64,000 bases of DNA from Lolium rigidum (taxonomy: Eukaryota; Streptophyta; Magnoliopsida; Poales; Poaceae). The position numbers were made by a program, and so were the translations under genes. The first letter of the stretch is position 1; each line of letters starts with the position of its first letter. Positions 33,546 through 46,900 of this stretch are shown piece by piece. The notes beneath the pieces were generated by a model. That model worked only from the letters and a program-made list of their open reading frames with translations, did no database searches and was not told the origin of the DNA. Where the stretch lies: positions 32,668,256 through 32,732,255 of the forward strand of contig NC_061508.1 of the NCBI RefSeq assembly GCF_022539505.1, written 5' to 3'.

Positions 33546-35003
33546 TCAAGGCATCTCGCTACAACATTGGCCTTTCCTCGGAGTGTAATTGATGGTCAAA
33601 TCATAATCCTTGATTAATTCTAGCCATCTTTTCTGTCTCATGTTGAGTTCCTTTTGAGTGAAGAAATATTTGAGGCTTTTATGATCCGTATAGAGCTCAC
33701 ACTTAGCTCCATAGAGAAAATGTCTCCAGGTTTTGAGTGCAAATACAACTGCTGCTAGCTCTAAATCATGTGTTGGATAGTTCACTTCATGAGGTCTGAG
33801 TTGCCTTGATCCATATGATATTACCTTCCAATCTTGCATGAGTACACAACCCAATCCATGTTTGGATGCGTCGCAGTACATGGTGTAATCCTTGCCATCT
33901 TCCGGAACTGCTAACACCGGTGCTGTGGTGAGTTTCTCTTTTAGAGTCTGAAAACTTTTCTCACACTCATCAGACCACACGAATGGTGTATTCTTCCTTA
34001 ACAGCTTCGTCATTGGTCCTGCTATTTTGGAGAATCCTTCAATGAACCTCCGGTAATATCCTGCCATTCCGAGGAATCCTCGGATCTCCTTGACAGTCTT
34101 AGGTGCTTCCCATTCTAGAACTGCTGCTACCTTGCTCGGGTTAACAGCGATTCCATCTTTACTAATGACATGACCAAGAAATTCCACTTGATCTAACCAG
34201 AATTCACACTTGCTGAATTTGGCATAGAGTTGATGTTCTCTTAGTGTTTGCAACACTATCTTTAGATGTTCAGCATGTTCAGCTTTATATTTGGAATAGA
34301 TCAAGATATCATCGATAAATACGATGACGAACTTGTCTAGACATGGCATGAAAATCTTATTCATGAGATTCATGAAAATTGCTGGGGCATTGGTTAATCC
34401 AAATGGCACTACAAGATATTCATGATGTCCGTATCTTGAAACAAAGGCAGTTTTCGGAACGTCTTCCTTCTTGATCTTTATCTGGTGATAACCGGATCTT
34501 AGATCAATCTTGGAAAAGACTCCCGCTCCTCTAACTTGATCAAATAGATCTTGTATTCTTGGAAGTGGATACTTGTTCTTGATTGTGACGTTGTTGAGAT
34601 TCATGTAGTCTCCGCACATCCTTCTTCCTCCATCCCTTTTATCTACGAAGATCACGGGTGATCCCCATGGTGAAACACTTTCTTGTATGAATCCTTTCTG
34701 TTCCAAGTCATCCAATTGCTCCTTAAGTTCTTTCAACTCCTTGGGCCCCATCTTGTATGGTGCCTTAGCAATCGGTGTTGTTCCTGGAATTAGGTCGATA
34801 GTGAATTCTATCTCCCTATCTGGTGGCATACCAGGTAATTCCGTAGGAAACACATCCTGGAATTCATTTACTACAGGTATATTTTCTAACTTCACCTCCT
34901 TCATACTGTTCAGCTGTAGCTCAACTTCGATCTGTGTATGTTTGTCGCCTTGGTAAATCATTCTACTTCCATCGGGGCTTTTCAAAGATACTGTCTTGTT
35001 CAC
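33546..35003 (-). pseudogene. Gypsy reverse transcriptase and RNase H
   Basis: Reverse transcriptase with [15 protein letters not shown] (first catalytic Asp), [12 protein letters not shown] and FIDDILIYS (the two catalytic Asp of the YxDD site), followed by RNase H with [14 protein letters not shown], an Asp/Glu pattern ([13 protein letters not shown]) and [10 protein letters not shown]. It copies retrotransposon RNA into DNA and removes the RNA. Length and motif order are normal. It is disjoined from protease and gag (35102-36181) by a frame break near 35000-35100 and from integrase by frame changes near 33555-33581. I class it as a pseudogene as assembled, though the breaks may be sequencing errors. 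Confidence 0.9.
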
Positions 35004-35101
35004 AGTCGATCAATGCTCCATTAGCTTCCAACCAGTTCATACCAAGAATGACATCAATGTCCTTCATCGGTAAAATGAACAGGTCCGCGTCAAACGCGCA
35101 C

Positions 35102-36488
35102 TTATTGATCATGATGACTTGTTTTTGTTTGGTATGGGTTACTACTATCGTTCCCCCGCGAAAGTATGGTTATGGGTGTATCTAACTTAGTGCAACTAAT
35201 CCCATGTTTGATGATGAATTGCTGAGAAATGAATGATGTAGTTGCACCGGTATCAAAAAGTACTTTGCCGGGATGAGTGAGTATCCGGAGCGTACCTATC
35301 ACCGCCTGATCGGAGTTGACCACCTCCTCCGGACTAGTGCGGTTCAGCTTGCCGAAGGGCTTCTTATTCTTCCAGTTCCTCTCGGTGTTTCCTCCTCGAC
35401 TTCCTCCTCCTCCGGATTGACCTCCTCCAGGTGTTTCTCTTGGGGCGAGTCCTTCAGACATGTGCCCCTCCTGGCGACAACCAAAGCATATAATCCTTGG
35501 TTTCTTGCAATCCTTGGCGAAATGCCCTGTGAGTCCACAGCTTCTGCAAACTACTGGATTAGCAGTCTGAAACGCTTGGTTCCTCCTACTATTGTAGTAG
35601 TTTCTGTTGTTGTTTTTGTTGTTGTTGTTGTATCTTGGCTTGAAACTCAAGCTGGTATTGGGCTTGTTGCTAACAAATCTCTTAGGCTCAAACTTGGCCT
35701 TTTTCCTTTTCTCCTCCTGTAGTTGTTTAAAATCATCTTCCAGAGTGATGGCAGCATCCACCAACTCTTGGAACTCAGTTGCTCTCATCATTCGGAGTTG
35801 TACCTTGAACTGGGGACTTAACCCCTTCAGAAACCTCTTCTTTTTCTTGTCCTTGGTGTTGACTTCTTCAACAGCGTACCGGGACAGCTTTGAGAACTCC
35901 CTGACATAGGTCAGGATTGCCTTGTCCTTCTGCTCGAGATTTTCAAATTCTCGACGTTTTAGCTCCACAATACTTTCAGGGACATTGGATTCCCTGAACT
36001 TCCTTGTGAACTCCTCCCATGTGAATACTTTTCCAGCCGGGTAAACGGCTACAATGTTATCCCACCATGATGCGGCGGGTCCACACAACAGATGTTTAGC
36101 ATAACGGACCTTCTCCTGGTCATTACATCCAACGGTATTGAGCTTTCGCTCAGTATCCATAAGCCAATCTTCCGCGTCCATTGGCTCGGGCGCGTATGCG
36201 AAAGATATAGGCTTGGTGTTCTGGAAGTCTGCTAAGGTGACTCCCTGATTCTCGGGTCTCTCTACCCGGTTCGTTGCGGCAGCTCCTGGAAGAATTTATT
36301 CTGCTGCTCCAACGTGACACGTTGTCTCTCTTCCACCATCTCGCATGTACCGAATGAAATTCTCGCTGCGTCATAGGTGGTGGTGGTGGTGGAAACTGAT
36401 TCCTGGCTGCTTCGTCAGCCTCTTCCTTTTGTTTGGCTTCGCGCTCCATGCGCTGCGCTTCGGTCTCCTCTCCTAACGCTCCCGACAT
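35102..36488 (-). pseudogene. Gypsy gag and protease, frameshifted
   Basis: The first part (36488-36150) holds the gag N-terminus with a Pro run (PPPPPPM). Near 36340 the frame changes, then the main gag frame (36181 down) shows the capsid-like region (GPAASWWDNI, KRREFENLEQ), a CCHC zinc knuckle (CRSCGLTGHFAKDC) that binds RNA, and the protease active site FDTGATTSF. Gag forms the particle; the aspartic protease cuts the polyprotein. The frame change at 36340-36344 is at CTCG where a CTG would keep the frame. Confidence 0.85.
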
Positions 36489-36519
36489 AACCCCCTAGTT
36501 CTGCAACACAAGATGATAC

Positions 36520-39500
36520 TGTCAACACCCGGATTTTTAAGTCCAGATGCCTGTTATGCCATACATCGCAATCCCAGGAATATTGTTGTTGCGAGACATA
36601 ACAGTTGAATATCATAAGTCATCATTTATTACATACCATAGTCGTTTTACAGATAGATCACATGATCCAATATTACAATAATAGTTGAACTATTGTTTCA
36701 ACACACATCACAAATACATAGCGGAAGCGTAAAGATAAGGGACTCTCTAGTCCACAGGCCAACGCTTGACGTCGGAGTAGTCCTAGTTGTCGTAGACGTC
36801 CCGCTGTCCATCCTCTTCATACTGCTGTTCCTCTTCATAGTCTGGCCATTCGAATAGCCAGGGACAAAGCCGTAAGTACTTCAAGGTACTCGCAAACTAA
36901 TACTAATGTAGTACTAACATTTCTAGTAAGGGGGATGCTAAGCTCTAGTTTCTTTTGCATAAAGCCAATTTTAGTTCACAAACATTTTAGTAAACAACTC
37001 TTCATGTGCTAACTAACTCAAGTGGGAACATTAGTGTCATTCCCACAACTCAATTGTGTTTCAAGTCAAATTCACCATTTCAAGTTCGAAATTACAAGCC
37101 ACCCTTCACATGTCACATTTTTGAAAATGGTCTGATGACGGAACAAGTATGGCCTTTCCAACCGTCCATAACCGTGGACGCGGCTATTCGAATAGTTCTA
37201 CACTCGCAGAGGTCGTACACTTGTGCCACAACATTTGCAATAATCCGTCGTGGTTAATCGGCCCTGATTTATCACACTCCGTGTGCGGACTACCAACCAT
37301 AACCTTTCACCTACATACCCTAGTATAGGCACCTCTCCCCATGAGCTTGGCCTCCCAAGTGAAGACAAACCGTCGCACTGGGAACCGCACAGGCTTGGGC
37401 CGGACATTCACCTCAACTCACGTCATTTCTCATCATTGCTTTTGTTGTAGAGGCAGCCTCCAAGCATAACCCCGATGACGCTTGTTTAGAGGGAACCCAT
37501 ACTAAGGTACATAAACTTCTAGTTAAGCCTTTACCCATAATCGAGTATTGTGGGGGTACTTGCAAAATTGGAATGGTATCGCATCCGAACCCAACCATCA
37601 GTTTTGGTAAAATTCACCAAGTCATTCACAAGTCATATTCACCTTCAAAATCTTTCAATAGAATGACTCATCATTCCAAGGTTTTCAAAGTCATTTCACA
37701 CACACAAATTCCCATCTAGCATAGCCAATTTCAATTTAGCACTAGCATCTAGGTATGAGGGGTGCTAAGTAATTTGCTTTGCTTCTAGACTAACTTTGAT
37801 ACTCTTGTACTAATCCAATACTAACCCAGTGAATCATGAATCAAAAGGTACTTTGATAAAACAAAAGTAAATAAAGCTTGTAAGGTAAAACTGGGACATA
37901 GGATCATAAGCATAAATTTAAAGGGAGTAATGCCTTGCTCATGGTGAGCTTTGCACTTTGCAAGAGTATTATCTTGCAACAATAGAACTTGCAAAGGTGT
38001 TAGCTTGCAAGAGTATAGCTTGCCTTGGTGGTTGAGGTGGTCAAAGTGGTCTTCTTCTCCTTGAAAGTAGACTTCCTCCTCCTCTTGATACTCCCCGTAC
38101 TAACGTCTAAAATACGAAATACGGGGTACAATCACCAAACAATTCATTGGCTATTCTAAAGATCACATGTATTCACACAAACTATTCTATTCACACAATT
38201 AATACAATTTGGTGCATTGGGGTCTTGCTTGAGGAAAAAATAATTTCCTCTCATTGAATCTTCTTTAAGATTTAATTTCTCAAACAATTACTCATGAATT
38301 CAGAGTTGTCCTAAGTCAACCATTCAGCATCATCATTTGAGAAAATGATTTAAATGAGGCAGAGATACCTCATACTATTTAACACTTCTACAAATGATTT
38401 AAAATCTCCAAATATTTCATATGAGAGCATTTAACCAGGGGTCCAAACTTTATATGAAAGTACTTGGGACCAGATTTAAATGAAGTGAAATACCTCATAC
38501 TATTTAATCCTAACATGGTAGTGATTTAATGTCACCAAATAACTCAATATGAGATTATATAGACCATGGTCACTACCTCATGTTGAATTACTTGAGAACA
38601 AGATTTAAATGAGAGGAATACCTCTCATATGATTTAACACATAGTTGTAACTAAGTTAACAACTACTATTGAGGTGAGTTAATATCATCAACAATTCATA
38701 TGAGACATATATGACCAGAGTCTCTACCTCATTTTGAATTGTTCATGACAAGATTTAAATGAGAGAAAAACTCCCCTATGATTTATTAATAGTTTTGGAC
38801 AATATCTTTGACTAGAAATAGCCATATAGTCCTTTATTTAAACTATGGCATGATCATGCAAAGTAAGCATGGTATATTTTTGCAGAAACAATTAGTATAA
38901 GTCAAAAGTGAGCTATGAGAGTTGGAATTACTTAAATAACTATTTTGGTTGATTTTTAATAATTATTTGAAGTGGTAGGAGTCTCTGACTTGTTATTTTT
39001 GTCACATTAATTCTACACAAGATTTGGAAGTGGGACCAGTGGGGTTTTGTAGATCTTTTCAGTAGCTTTTCAACCATATAAAGTTTGTTAAATTTGGCCA
39101 AGCCAAACAGATTCTATTGAATTTCAAACACAGGGCCAGTATTGCATTTGTTTGAATTGAATTAAATCAAATTTGACTAGACGGGCTGGCGGGAAAGAAA
39201 TTGGGCCGAATCAGTTTGAAACGCAGCAAAGAAGAGTTGGGCCGGCCCAGCTAACGCTGCGGGCCAGGCTGACGACGAGGCCCCACCCGTCGGCCGAGTG
39301 ACTCACCCGAATCGGTACGCTGCGATGCGCGCCGTTGGATCGAAGCGGATCGGGCGGTGCAGGAGCGTCGTCTTCGTCGGGGGGAGATGCTTGCTGGAGC
39401 GGCGGAGGTAGGGGGTCGGCGGCGAGCTGAGGCTCCGGCGAGGGTTGGCGAGGTGCGGCGGCGACGTTGTCGTGGACGGGGAAGCAGATGGCGCAGACGG

Positions 39501-41666
39501 CGTCTCCAATGGTGGTCGCAATCGGCGGCGATGATCTCAGCTCCTCCGCGGGCTCCGACGATCAATTGGGCGGCCCCGGTGAGTAATTGGGTGAGAGGAG
39601 TGGACGAGGAGGCTCAGAGATGGGAGGAGAAGGTGGTGGCGTGCTTGGTTTGGCTCGGGGAGCTCCCTATTTATAGATGCCAGGGGTGCTGTGAGGCGCG
39701 GGCGAGGTCAACGACGAGGTCGTCGGTCCACCGCGGCGAAGGAGCGAGGAAGGTGCGCAGGAGGTAGGCGACGTCACGGCGGTCCTTGGGGCATTAATGG
39801 CGCGGTACGGCGAGGTGTACGACTGTCGGGCGATGGCTTGTACTGGCGCGGATGCGGCGGGATTCCGTCCTGGTCTCCGGCGACGGCGGGCATGGGTCGT
39901 GATCGCGCGCGTGTCTGGCGCGTCCGTGGTGGCATGGTGACGCTCACGGCGTCGAGAGGAGGTACGAGGCGTGACCGAGGTGGTGGCGCGGCGCGTGTCC
40001 AGTGGTGCCCGTACGTGCACTGCTGCGACGTCAGCGGCATGTACTGGCCGTCCTGGGCGCGCGTCGTGCGGCGGCTGTCGACCTCCTCCTCGACAGTGGC
40101 GTGGCTAGGGAGGTCTAGGGAGGTGTGGTGGCGCTCAGAGACGTGGTGGCCAAGGTTGAGGGGAGGGAGAAGAGAGGGGGGTGCATCATGGTGGTGACAT
40201 GGCCGGCATGGCCATGCCATGCTAGCTTTGGCTCCTCCTCTTAGGGTTACTATGCATGGGCTAGGGTGAGAGAAGTCAAGGGGGGGCATGTGGATGGATT
40301 TGTGGCAGGTTAGGGTAGTGTAGATCACTATTTGACATAGTGTCAAATAGTGCCATAATTGGAATTTGCAAGTTTGCCCAATTTTTGAGTGAGTTCAAAA
40401 GGTGGCACAATTTAAATTGTGTGTGTTTGGTTAAGTCCTAAATGACCAGAGAAGATGAGGTGTGGTGGTGGAAATTCCAAATTCAAAGTATTGCAAAAAT
40501 TGTTAAGTGTGAGATTGTTGAATATGTTAAAATGTTCCAACTTTGGATGAGCATAGCATTTGATCTAAAAAGAATTTGGCATGGTGATCTTTACAAAAAG
40601 TGTTCACCTTGATGTTGTCTTGGATGAGGTGCAAAGAATTGAGGAAGTTTAGTTTAAAAATCTTGAGATACAAGGGCTCAAAGTAGTGACCAGATTATAA
40701 AAGACAGATTTGACCATTATTGTATGTGAGCCAATTTTGAGTTTGAAATTCATTTGAATTGTGTTTCTTTGATTCCAAAAGTTGTAATAAGGGTTTAGTA
40801 TCATTATTCAACTCTTGGTGAAAGCCAAATTGGTCTAGGTCAAATATTTGGAGAAATGGCATAAACCATATGTGAGGGTTTTTGTGAATTTCTAACTATT
40901 TATTCTTTTATTTTTCTTGGCCTCACTTTGACAAGGGTGAGGTTTATTTGGTGTTAGAATAAGTTGAGTGAAAGGTTCAAACCATTTTAGGACAATGGAG
41001 GTGGCTAGGTCAAGATTTGATAGTTTGGCTAAGTGCCACATATGCCTCTATGCATATGTTGGATTTTATTTTGATTCTCACTTAAATTGGTTGGTAAGTA
41101 CCTGGTTGAGTGTGTCGAGGTATTTCCAAACATCCACACAAGGTAAGCAAACAAAGTTTTAGTTTTTACACAAAGTAGCCATGGGCTTGCATATGCCCCT
41201 TTTTCTTATTTAAGATCACCTCTTCTTATTTTGGTTTTTCAAAGATTTGTGACAAGAGAGTATGAGGTCTAGGGTTTTGTGGGGTTCACAATGGTTCACC
41301 ACCATTTAGCAAAAATAATAAAGGTAGGGTTCCAAATTTACCTATTAGGGCTATGTGCCTATATATGTCTTTTTCTTTATTTTGGTTTCTCGGAATAGAT
41401 CCATTAGTATTTTGAGAAGACCAAGGTTTAGGTTTTTTCTCATTTGATTTCTTTCTCTTTTATTTTATTTGGTTTGTGATCTTCACTTGATTACTTTAGG
41501 GTTTTAGGGTTTATCACATAAGCATAAACACACTCATCATGGCAAAACACAAATACTAGGTATGAGCACTATGCATAGCATCCACGATAAGAAAAGTTTT
41601 TGTTGGTTCTCATTTTTGGAAAAAGGAAATTCATTTTCTCTTTGTTTTGAAATTTGGGGTGTTACA
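36520..41666 (-). mobile_element. 3' LTR of the gag-only element
   Basis: 5147 bp, the same length as its partner at 43920. On the minus strand it starts TGTAACACCCC and ends GGGTGTTGACA. A GC-rich block (39230-40200) is followed by AT-rich DNA. A TATTTATAG box at 39669-39677 lies in the GC-rich block. Open frames in the GC-rich block have no recognisable domain and are read as non-coding. Confidence 0.93.
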
Positions 41667-41685
41667 AACCCTTCCCCTTAAACAA
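41667..41685 (-). other. Polypurine tract of the gag-only element
   Basis: On the minus strand TTTAAGGGGAAGGGTT directly precedes TGTAACACC, with CGGGACGAGATT before it. Same style as in the host chromovirus-like element. Confidence 0.85.
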
Positions 41686-41711
41686 ATCTCGTCCCGAGAT
41701 TTTAAGAAAAG

Positions 41712-42833
41712 TTAGGTTCCTAAGAGAGATTGGGCGATATGATTTAACAGGAAGACATACTTGGCATGGCCTGAGGTGCTTCTTGGGCTTCGATGGCGGT
41801 CATGTTGTAGTAGCGGCCGTTGTTGTTCTGGTTCTTTCTTGCGGCAAAGCGGCGTTGGTTCCGAGCAGGTGCAACGGTGTTGCCGGCAATCTTGGCGAGC
41901 TTCTTGGGGCACTCATTGGAGTAGTGACCCACAACTCCACATTCATAGCAGTTGACGGTGGACTTGTCTTTGGGGTTGACGGGAATGGTGTTGCTTCCAG
42001 TCCTTGGACCAGTGTTGGTGTTGTTGTTGGTCCCATTTTTGCTGTTGGGGTTGTTGTTGTTGTGGTGGCGGTTGTTGTTGTTACCGCCGGGCTTCGGGGG
42101 TCCTCCGTTGTTGCTTTGGTGTAGTTGGGGCGATAACTGCGAGCAGGGGGCTTGTTGTGTCTTGGGGTGAATCCTCCGGAGGAGTTGTTGCGGTACTTAC
42201 GGGTATGGTGGGGTCCACTCGGTTCATCATCCTGCGCTTGCGGTTCTCATTGGCCCGATGCGGCTTTCCTTCCATCCGTATGGCTGAGTCCACTAGGGCT
42301 TCTAAGTCAGCGAACGGAATGTTCACTAACACAGTTTGCATCTCGTCGTGCAATCCGTTCAGAAATCTCTCCTTCCTTTTCTCGTTGGTGTCGGTCTCGT
42401 CCGGGGCGTACCTTGACAGGGTAAGAAACCGGTCGCGGTATTCTACCACGGACATTCTACCTTGCTTGAGTTCGCGGAACTCATCTCTCATCATCTTGAT
42501 CAGTCCTTGGGGCACATGGTATTTGCTGAATTTCAGCTTGAAGTCTTCCCATGTCATCATCTGTCCAGCATTCATTGCGCGGGCGCTTGTCCACCAGGCT
42601 CGTGCAGGTCCTGACGGGTAGTGGGTGGCGAACGAGTACTTTCTCGGTGGCTTCAACTTGCGCAACCTCGAGGTTGTTCTCCATTGTCCGGAGCCGGTCA
42701 TCGGCATCGAGGGGCTCTTCGGTCTTACCGAAAATAGGTGGGTTGGTGTTTTGAAAGTTCTTCGGTTTTGACCCGGGGTGGTCGTGGTTTCCATGGCCAT
42801 TGTTGTTCGAGCAATCAGCTGCAGGTGCAGCAA
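41712..42833 (-). pseudogene. Gag of the gag-only element
   Basis: The main frame (42833 to about 42080) shows the capsid-like region: YPSGPARAWW, WEDFKLKFSKYHVPQGL, EFRELKQGRMSVVEYRDRF and RKERFLNGL. After a frame change the RNA-binding CCHC knuckle is found at about 41934-41958 (CYECGVVGHYSNEC). Gag packages RNA into particles. No protease motif follows: the frame ends close to the polypurine tract. The change of frame is in a GT/TTG-rich stretch (42010-42080). Its gag differs from that of the host element. Confidence 0.82.
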
Positions 42834-43212
42834 TGTTGGCCTCGGCGTTCAGCTCTCTCGGCTTCTCGGTCGGCCATCATCATCTCTAGCATCCGCATCA
42901 TGGCGTCTTGGGTGGCGCTGCGGGTTGGTGGGGCCATCTGAGTATCGGAGTAGATGATAAGATAAGAGGGAAATTTCTACGGTTTGTTTGAATTAAAGTT
43001 TCACAAGTTCAAAACTTGAAAATTGAGTAGTGTTGAGGGGGTAAAAACCAACAACACTTTTTCATTCATACCAAACATCACACATTACAAATCTAACACA
43101 CCGTTGGTTTGAAGAACCATTCATTCGCTCTACGATACAAGGGGATCCTGATACAACTCACACCTACTTAAGTGCTGGGATGATAACACTCTTCCGGGTG
43201 GATTCTTCGTCT

Positions 43213-43688
43213 TTACGGGTGATGTGCTTGGCGAGAGGCGAGGGCGTTGTCCAAATCCCTGCGGGTTTTGTACTGCTTGAAGTCCTGAGGTGCTTCAGAG
43301 GGGTTCATCTTTGGTTGGGGTGGGGGCATGGTCATCGGTCTTCCCATGGAGTCATGTCTTGGGTAGTAGATGAAACGAGTGTTCTTGATCTTGTTCTCAT
43401 TTTGTCCACACAGACGGAAAATTGCTTCTTGCATAGCTCGACTAGTCCTTCCTCCCAAGTGTTTCCCGTTACCGAAAACCAGATGGTTTCCCATACCGGG
43501 GCTCCAAGCTTCCTTCGTAGATCAGTAGAAACGTCCCACCGAGGTGGTTCTCCGGAGTGGTTGTTGAGGGGTATTCCGAAGAACTCGGGATACGGGTGTC
43601 CTAGATATTCCACTAGTTGCTTCAAATCCTTTTCGAACCTTAGGTCGCCTTCGGGACCAAGCTGATAGGACTCCCATTGGTACTTCAT
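43213..43688 (-). pseudogene. Upstream ORF of the gag-only element, frameshifted
   Basis: From the Met at 43688 the frame reads YQLGPEGDLRFEKDLKQLV, LGHPYPEFFGIP and ETIWFSVTGNTWEEGL; near 43430 it continues in the next frame with AMQEAIFRLCGQNENKIKN, FIYYPRHDSMGRP and a Pro-rich region to 43213. It precedes gag on the minus strand, about 45 codons from the primer site. Conserved-looking, acidic and aromatic composition. Extra ORFs upstream of gag are known in some plant Gypsy elements, but I do not recognise a domain or know a function. Confidence 0.6.
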
Positions 43689-43903
43689 CTGTGAGTAATT
43701 AGGATAAGTAAGTTAAAGAAGTAGTCAAGTGTGCAATATTTTAGGTAGGCTTGTAAAGAAAGTAAAGTATAGATTTCTCATTTTTGCAAAAGATCTCAAG
43801 GATAAGAGTAAGATCAGGTTTTCACAAATATTTACTTCATTGGTTTTTGAAACTAAGTTTTTCAGACGTCCATTCTAACTAGGGTCTCCTAAGGTCAAAC
43901 AAT

Positions 43904-43916
43904 GGCTCTGATACCA
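43904..43916 (-). other. Primer binding site (tRNA-Met) of the gag-only element
   Basis: TGGTATCAGAGCC on the minus strand, three bases after the LTR end, complementary to the 3' end of plant initiator tRNA-Met. It primes reverse transcription. Confidence 0.9.
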
Positions 43917-43919
43917 ACT

Positions 43920-46900
43920 TGTCAACACCCGGATTTTTAAGTCCAGATGCCTGTTATGCCATACATCGCAATCCCAGGAATATTGTTGTTGCGAGACATA
44001 ACAGTTGAATATCATAAGTCATCATTTATTACATACCATAGTCGTTTTACAGATAGATCACATGATCCAATATTACAATAATAGTTGAACTATTGTTTCA
44101 ACACACATCACAAATACATAGCGGAAGCGTAAAGATAAGGGACTCTCTAGTCCACAGGCCAACGCTTGACGTCAGGAGTAGTCCTAGTTGTCGTAGACGT
44201 CCTGCTGTCCATCCTCTTCATACTGCTGTTCCTCTTCATAGTCTGGCCATTCGAATAGCCAGGGACAAAGCCGTAAGTACTTCAAGGTACTCGCAAACTA
44301 ATACTAATGTAGTACTAACATTTCTAGTAAGGGGGATGCTAAGCTCTAGTTTCTTTTGCATAAAGCCAATTTTAGTTCACAAACATTTTAGTAAACAACT
44401 CTTCATGTGCTAACTAACTCAAGTGGGAACATTAGTGTCATTCCCACAACTCAATTGTGTTTCAAGTCAAATTCACCATTTCAAGTTCGAAATTACAAGC
44501 CACCCTTCACATGTCACATTTTTGAAAATGGTCTGATGACGGAACAAGTATGGCCTTTCCAACCGTCCATAACCGTGGACGCGGCTATTCGAATAGTTCT
44601 ACACTCGCGAGAGGTCGTACACTTGTGCCACAACATTTGCAATAATCCGTCAGGGTTAACTGGCCCTGATTTATCACACTCCGTGTGCGGACTACCAACC
44701 ATAACCTTTCACCTACATACCCTAGTATAGGCACCTCTCCCCATGAGCTTGGCCTCCCAGTGAAGACAAACTGTCAGCCTGGGAACTGCACAGGGCTTGG
44801 GCCGGACATTCACCTCAACTCACGTCATTTCTCATCATTGCTTTTGTTGTAGAGGCAGCCTCCAGCATAACCCCGATGACGCTTGTTTAGAGGGAACCCA
44901 TACTAAGGTACATAAACTTCTAGTTAAGCCTTTACCCATAATCAGGTATTGTGGGGGTACTTGCAAAATTGGAATGGTATCGCATCCGAACCCAACCATC
45001 AGTTTTGGTAAAATTCACCAAGTCATTCACAAGTCATATTCACCTTCAAAATCTTTCAATAGAATGACTCATCATTCCAAGGTTTTCAAAGTCATTTCAC
45101 ACACACAAATTCCCATCTAGCATAGCCAATTTCAATTTAGCACTAGCATCTAGGTATGAGGGGTGCTAAGTAATTTGCTTTGCTTCTAGACTAACTTTGA
45201 TACTCTTGTACTAATCCAATACTAACCCGATGAATCATGAATCAAAAGGTACTTTGATAAAACAAAAGTAAATAAAGCTTGTAAGGTAAAACTGGGACAT
45301 AGGATCATAAGCATAAATTTAAAGGGAGTAATGCCTTGCTCATGGTGAGCTTTGCACTTTGCAAGAGTATTATCTTGCAACAATAGAACTTGCAAAGGTG
45401 TTAGCTTGCAAGAGTATAGCTTGCCTTGGTGGTTGAGGTGGTCAAAGTGGTCTTCTTCTCCTTGAAAGTAGACTTCCTCCTCCTCTTGATACTCCCCGGT
45501 ACTAACGTCTAAAATACGAAATACGGGGTACAATCACCAAACAATTCATTGGCTATTCTAAAGATCACATGTATTCACACAAACTATTCTATTCACACAA
45601 TTAATACAATTTGGTGCATTGGGGTCTTGCTTGAGGAAAAAATAATTTCCTCTCATTGAATCTTCTTTAAGATTTAATTTCTCAAACAATTACTCATGAA
45701 TTCAGGTTGTCCTAAGTCAACCATTCAGCATCATCATTTGAGAAAATGATTTAAATGAGGCAGAGATACCTCATACTATTTAACACTTCTACAAATGATT
45801 TAAAATCTCCAAATATTTCATATGAGAGCATTTAACCAGGGGTCCAAACTTTATATGAAAGTACTTGGGACCAGATTTAAATGAAGTGAAATACCTCATA
45901 CTATTTAATCCTAACATGGTAGTGATTTAATGTCACCAAATAACTCAATATGAGATTATATAGACCATGGTCACTACCTCATGTTGAATTACTTGAGAAC
46001 AAGATTTAAATGAGAGGAATACCTCTCATATGATTTAACACATAGTTGTAACTAAGTTAACAACTACTATTGAGGTGAGTTAATATCATCAACAATTCAT
46101 ATGAGACATATATGACCAGAGTCTCTACCTCATTTTGAATTGTTCATGACAAGATTTAAATGAGAGAAAAACTCCCCTATGATTTATTAATAGTTTTGGA
46201 CAATATCTTTGACTAGAAATAGCCATATAGTCCTTTATTTAAACTATGGCATGATCATGCAAAGTAAGCATGGTATATTTTTGCAGAAACAATTAGTATA
46301 AGTCAAAAGTGAGCTATGAGAGTTGGAATTACTTAAATAACTATTTTGGTTGATTTTTAATAATTATTTGAAGTGGTAGGAGTCTCTGACTTGTTATTTT
46401 TGTCACATTAATTCTACACAAGATTTGGAAGTGGGACCAGTGGGGTTTTGTAGATCTTTTCAGTAGCTTTTCAACCATATAAAGTTTGTTAAATTTGGCC
46501 AAGCCAAACAGATTCTATTGAATTTCAAACACAGGGCCAGTATTGCATTTGTTTGAATTGAATTAAATCAAATTTGACTAGACGGGCTGGCGGGAAAGAA
46601 ATTGGGCCGAATCAGTTTGAAACGCAGCAAAGAAGAGTTGGGCCGGCCCAGCTAACGCTGCGGGCCAGCTGACAGCGAGGCCCCACCCGTCGGCCGAGTG
46701 ACTCACCCGAATCGGTACGCTGCGATGCGCGCCGTTGGATCGAAGCGGATCGGGCGGTGCGGGAGCGTCGTCTTCGTCGGGGGAGATGCTTGCTCGGAGC
46801 GGCGGAGGTAGGGGGTCGGCGGCGAGCTGAGGCTCCGGCGAGGGTTGGCGAGGTGCGGCGGCGACGTTGTCGTGGACGGGGAAGCAGATGGCGCAGACGG

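Noticed and set aside
39774..40346. 190-codon open frame on the minus strand, present again at 47174-47746
   Set aside because: It lies in the GC-rich part of both LTR copies, has no domain, and opposite-strand frames are equally long, so it reflects base composition.
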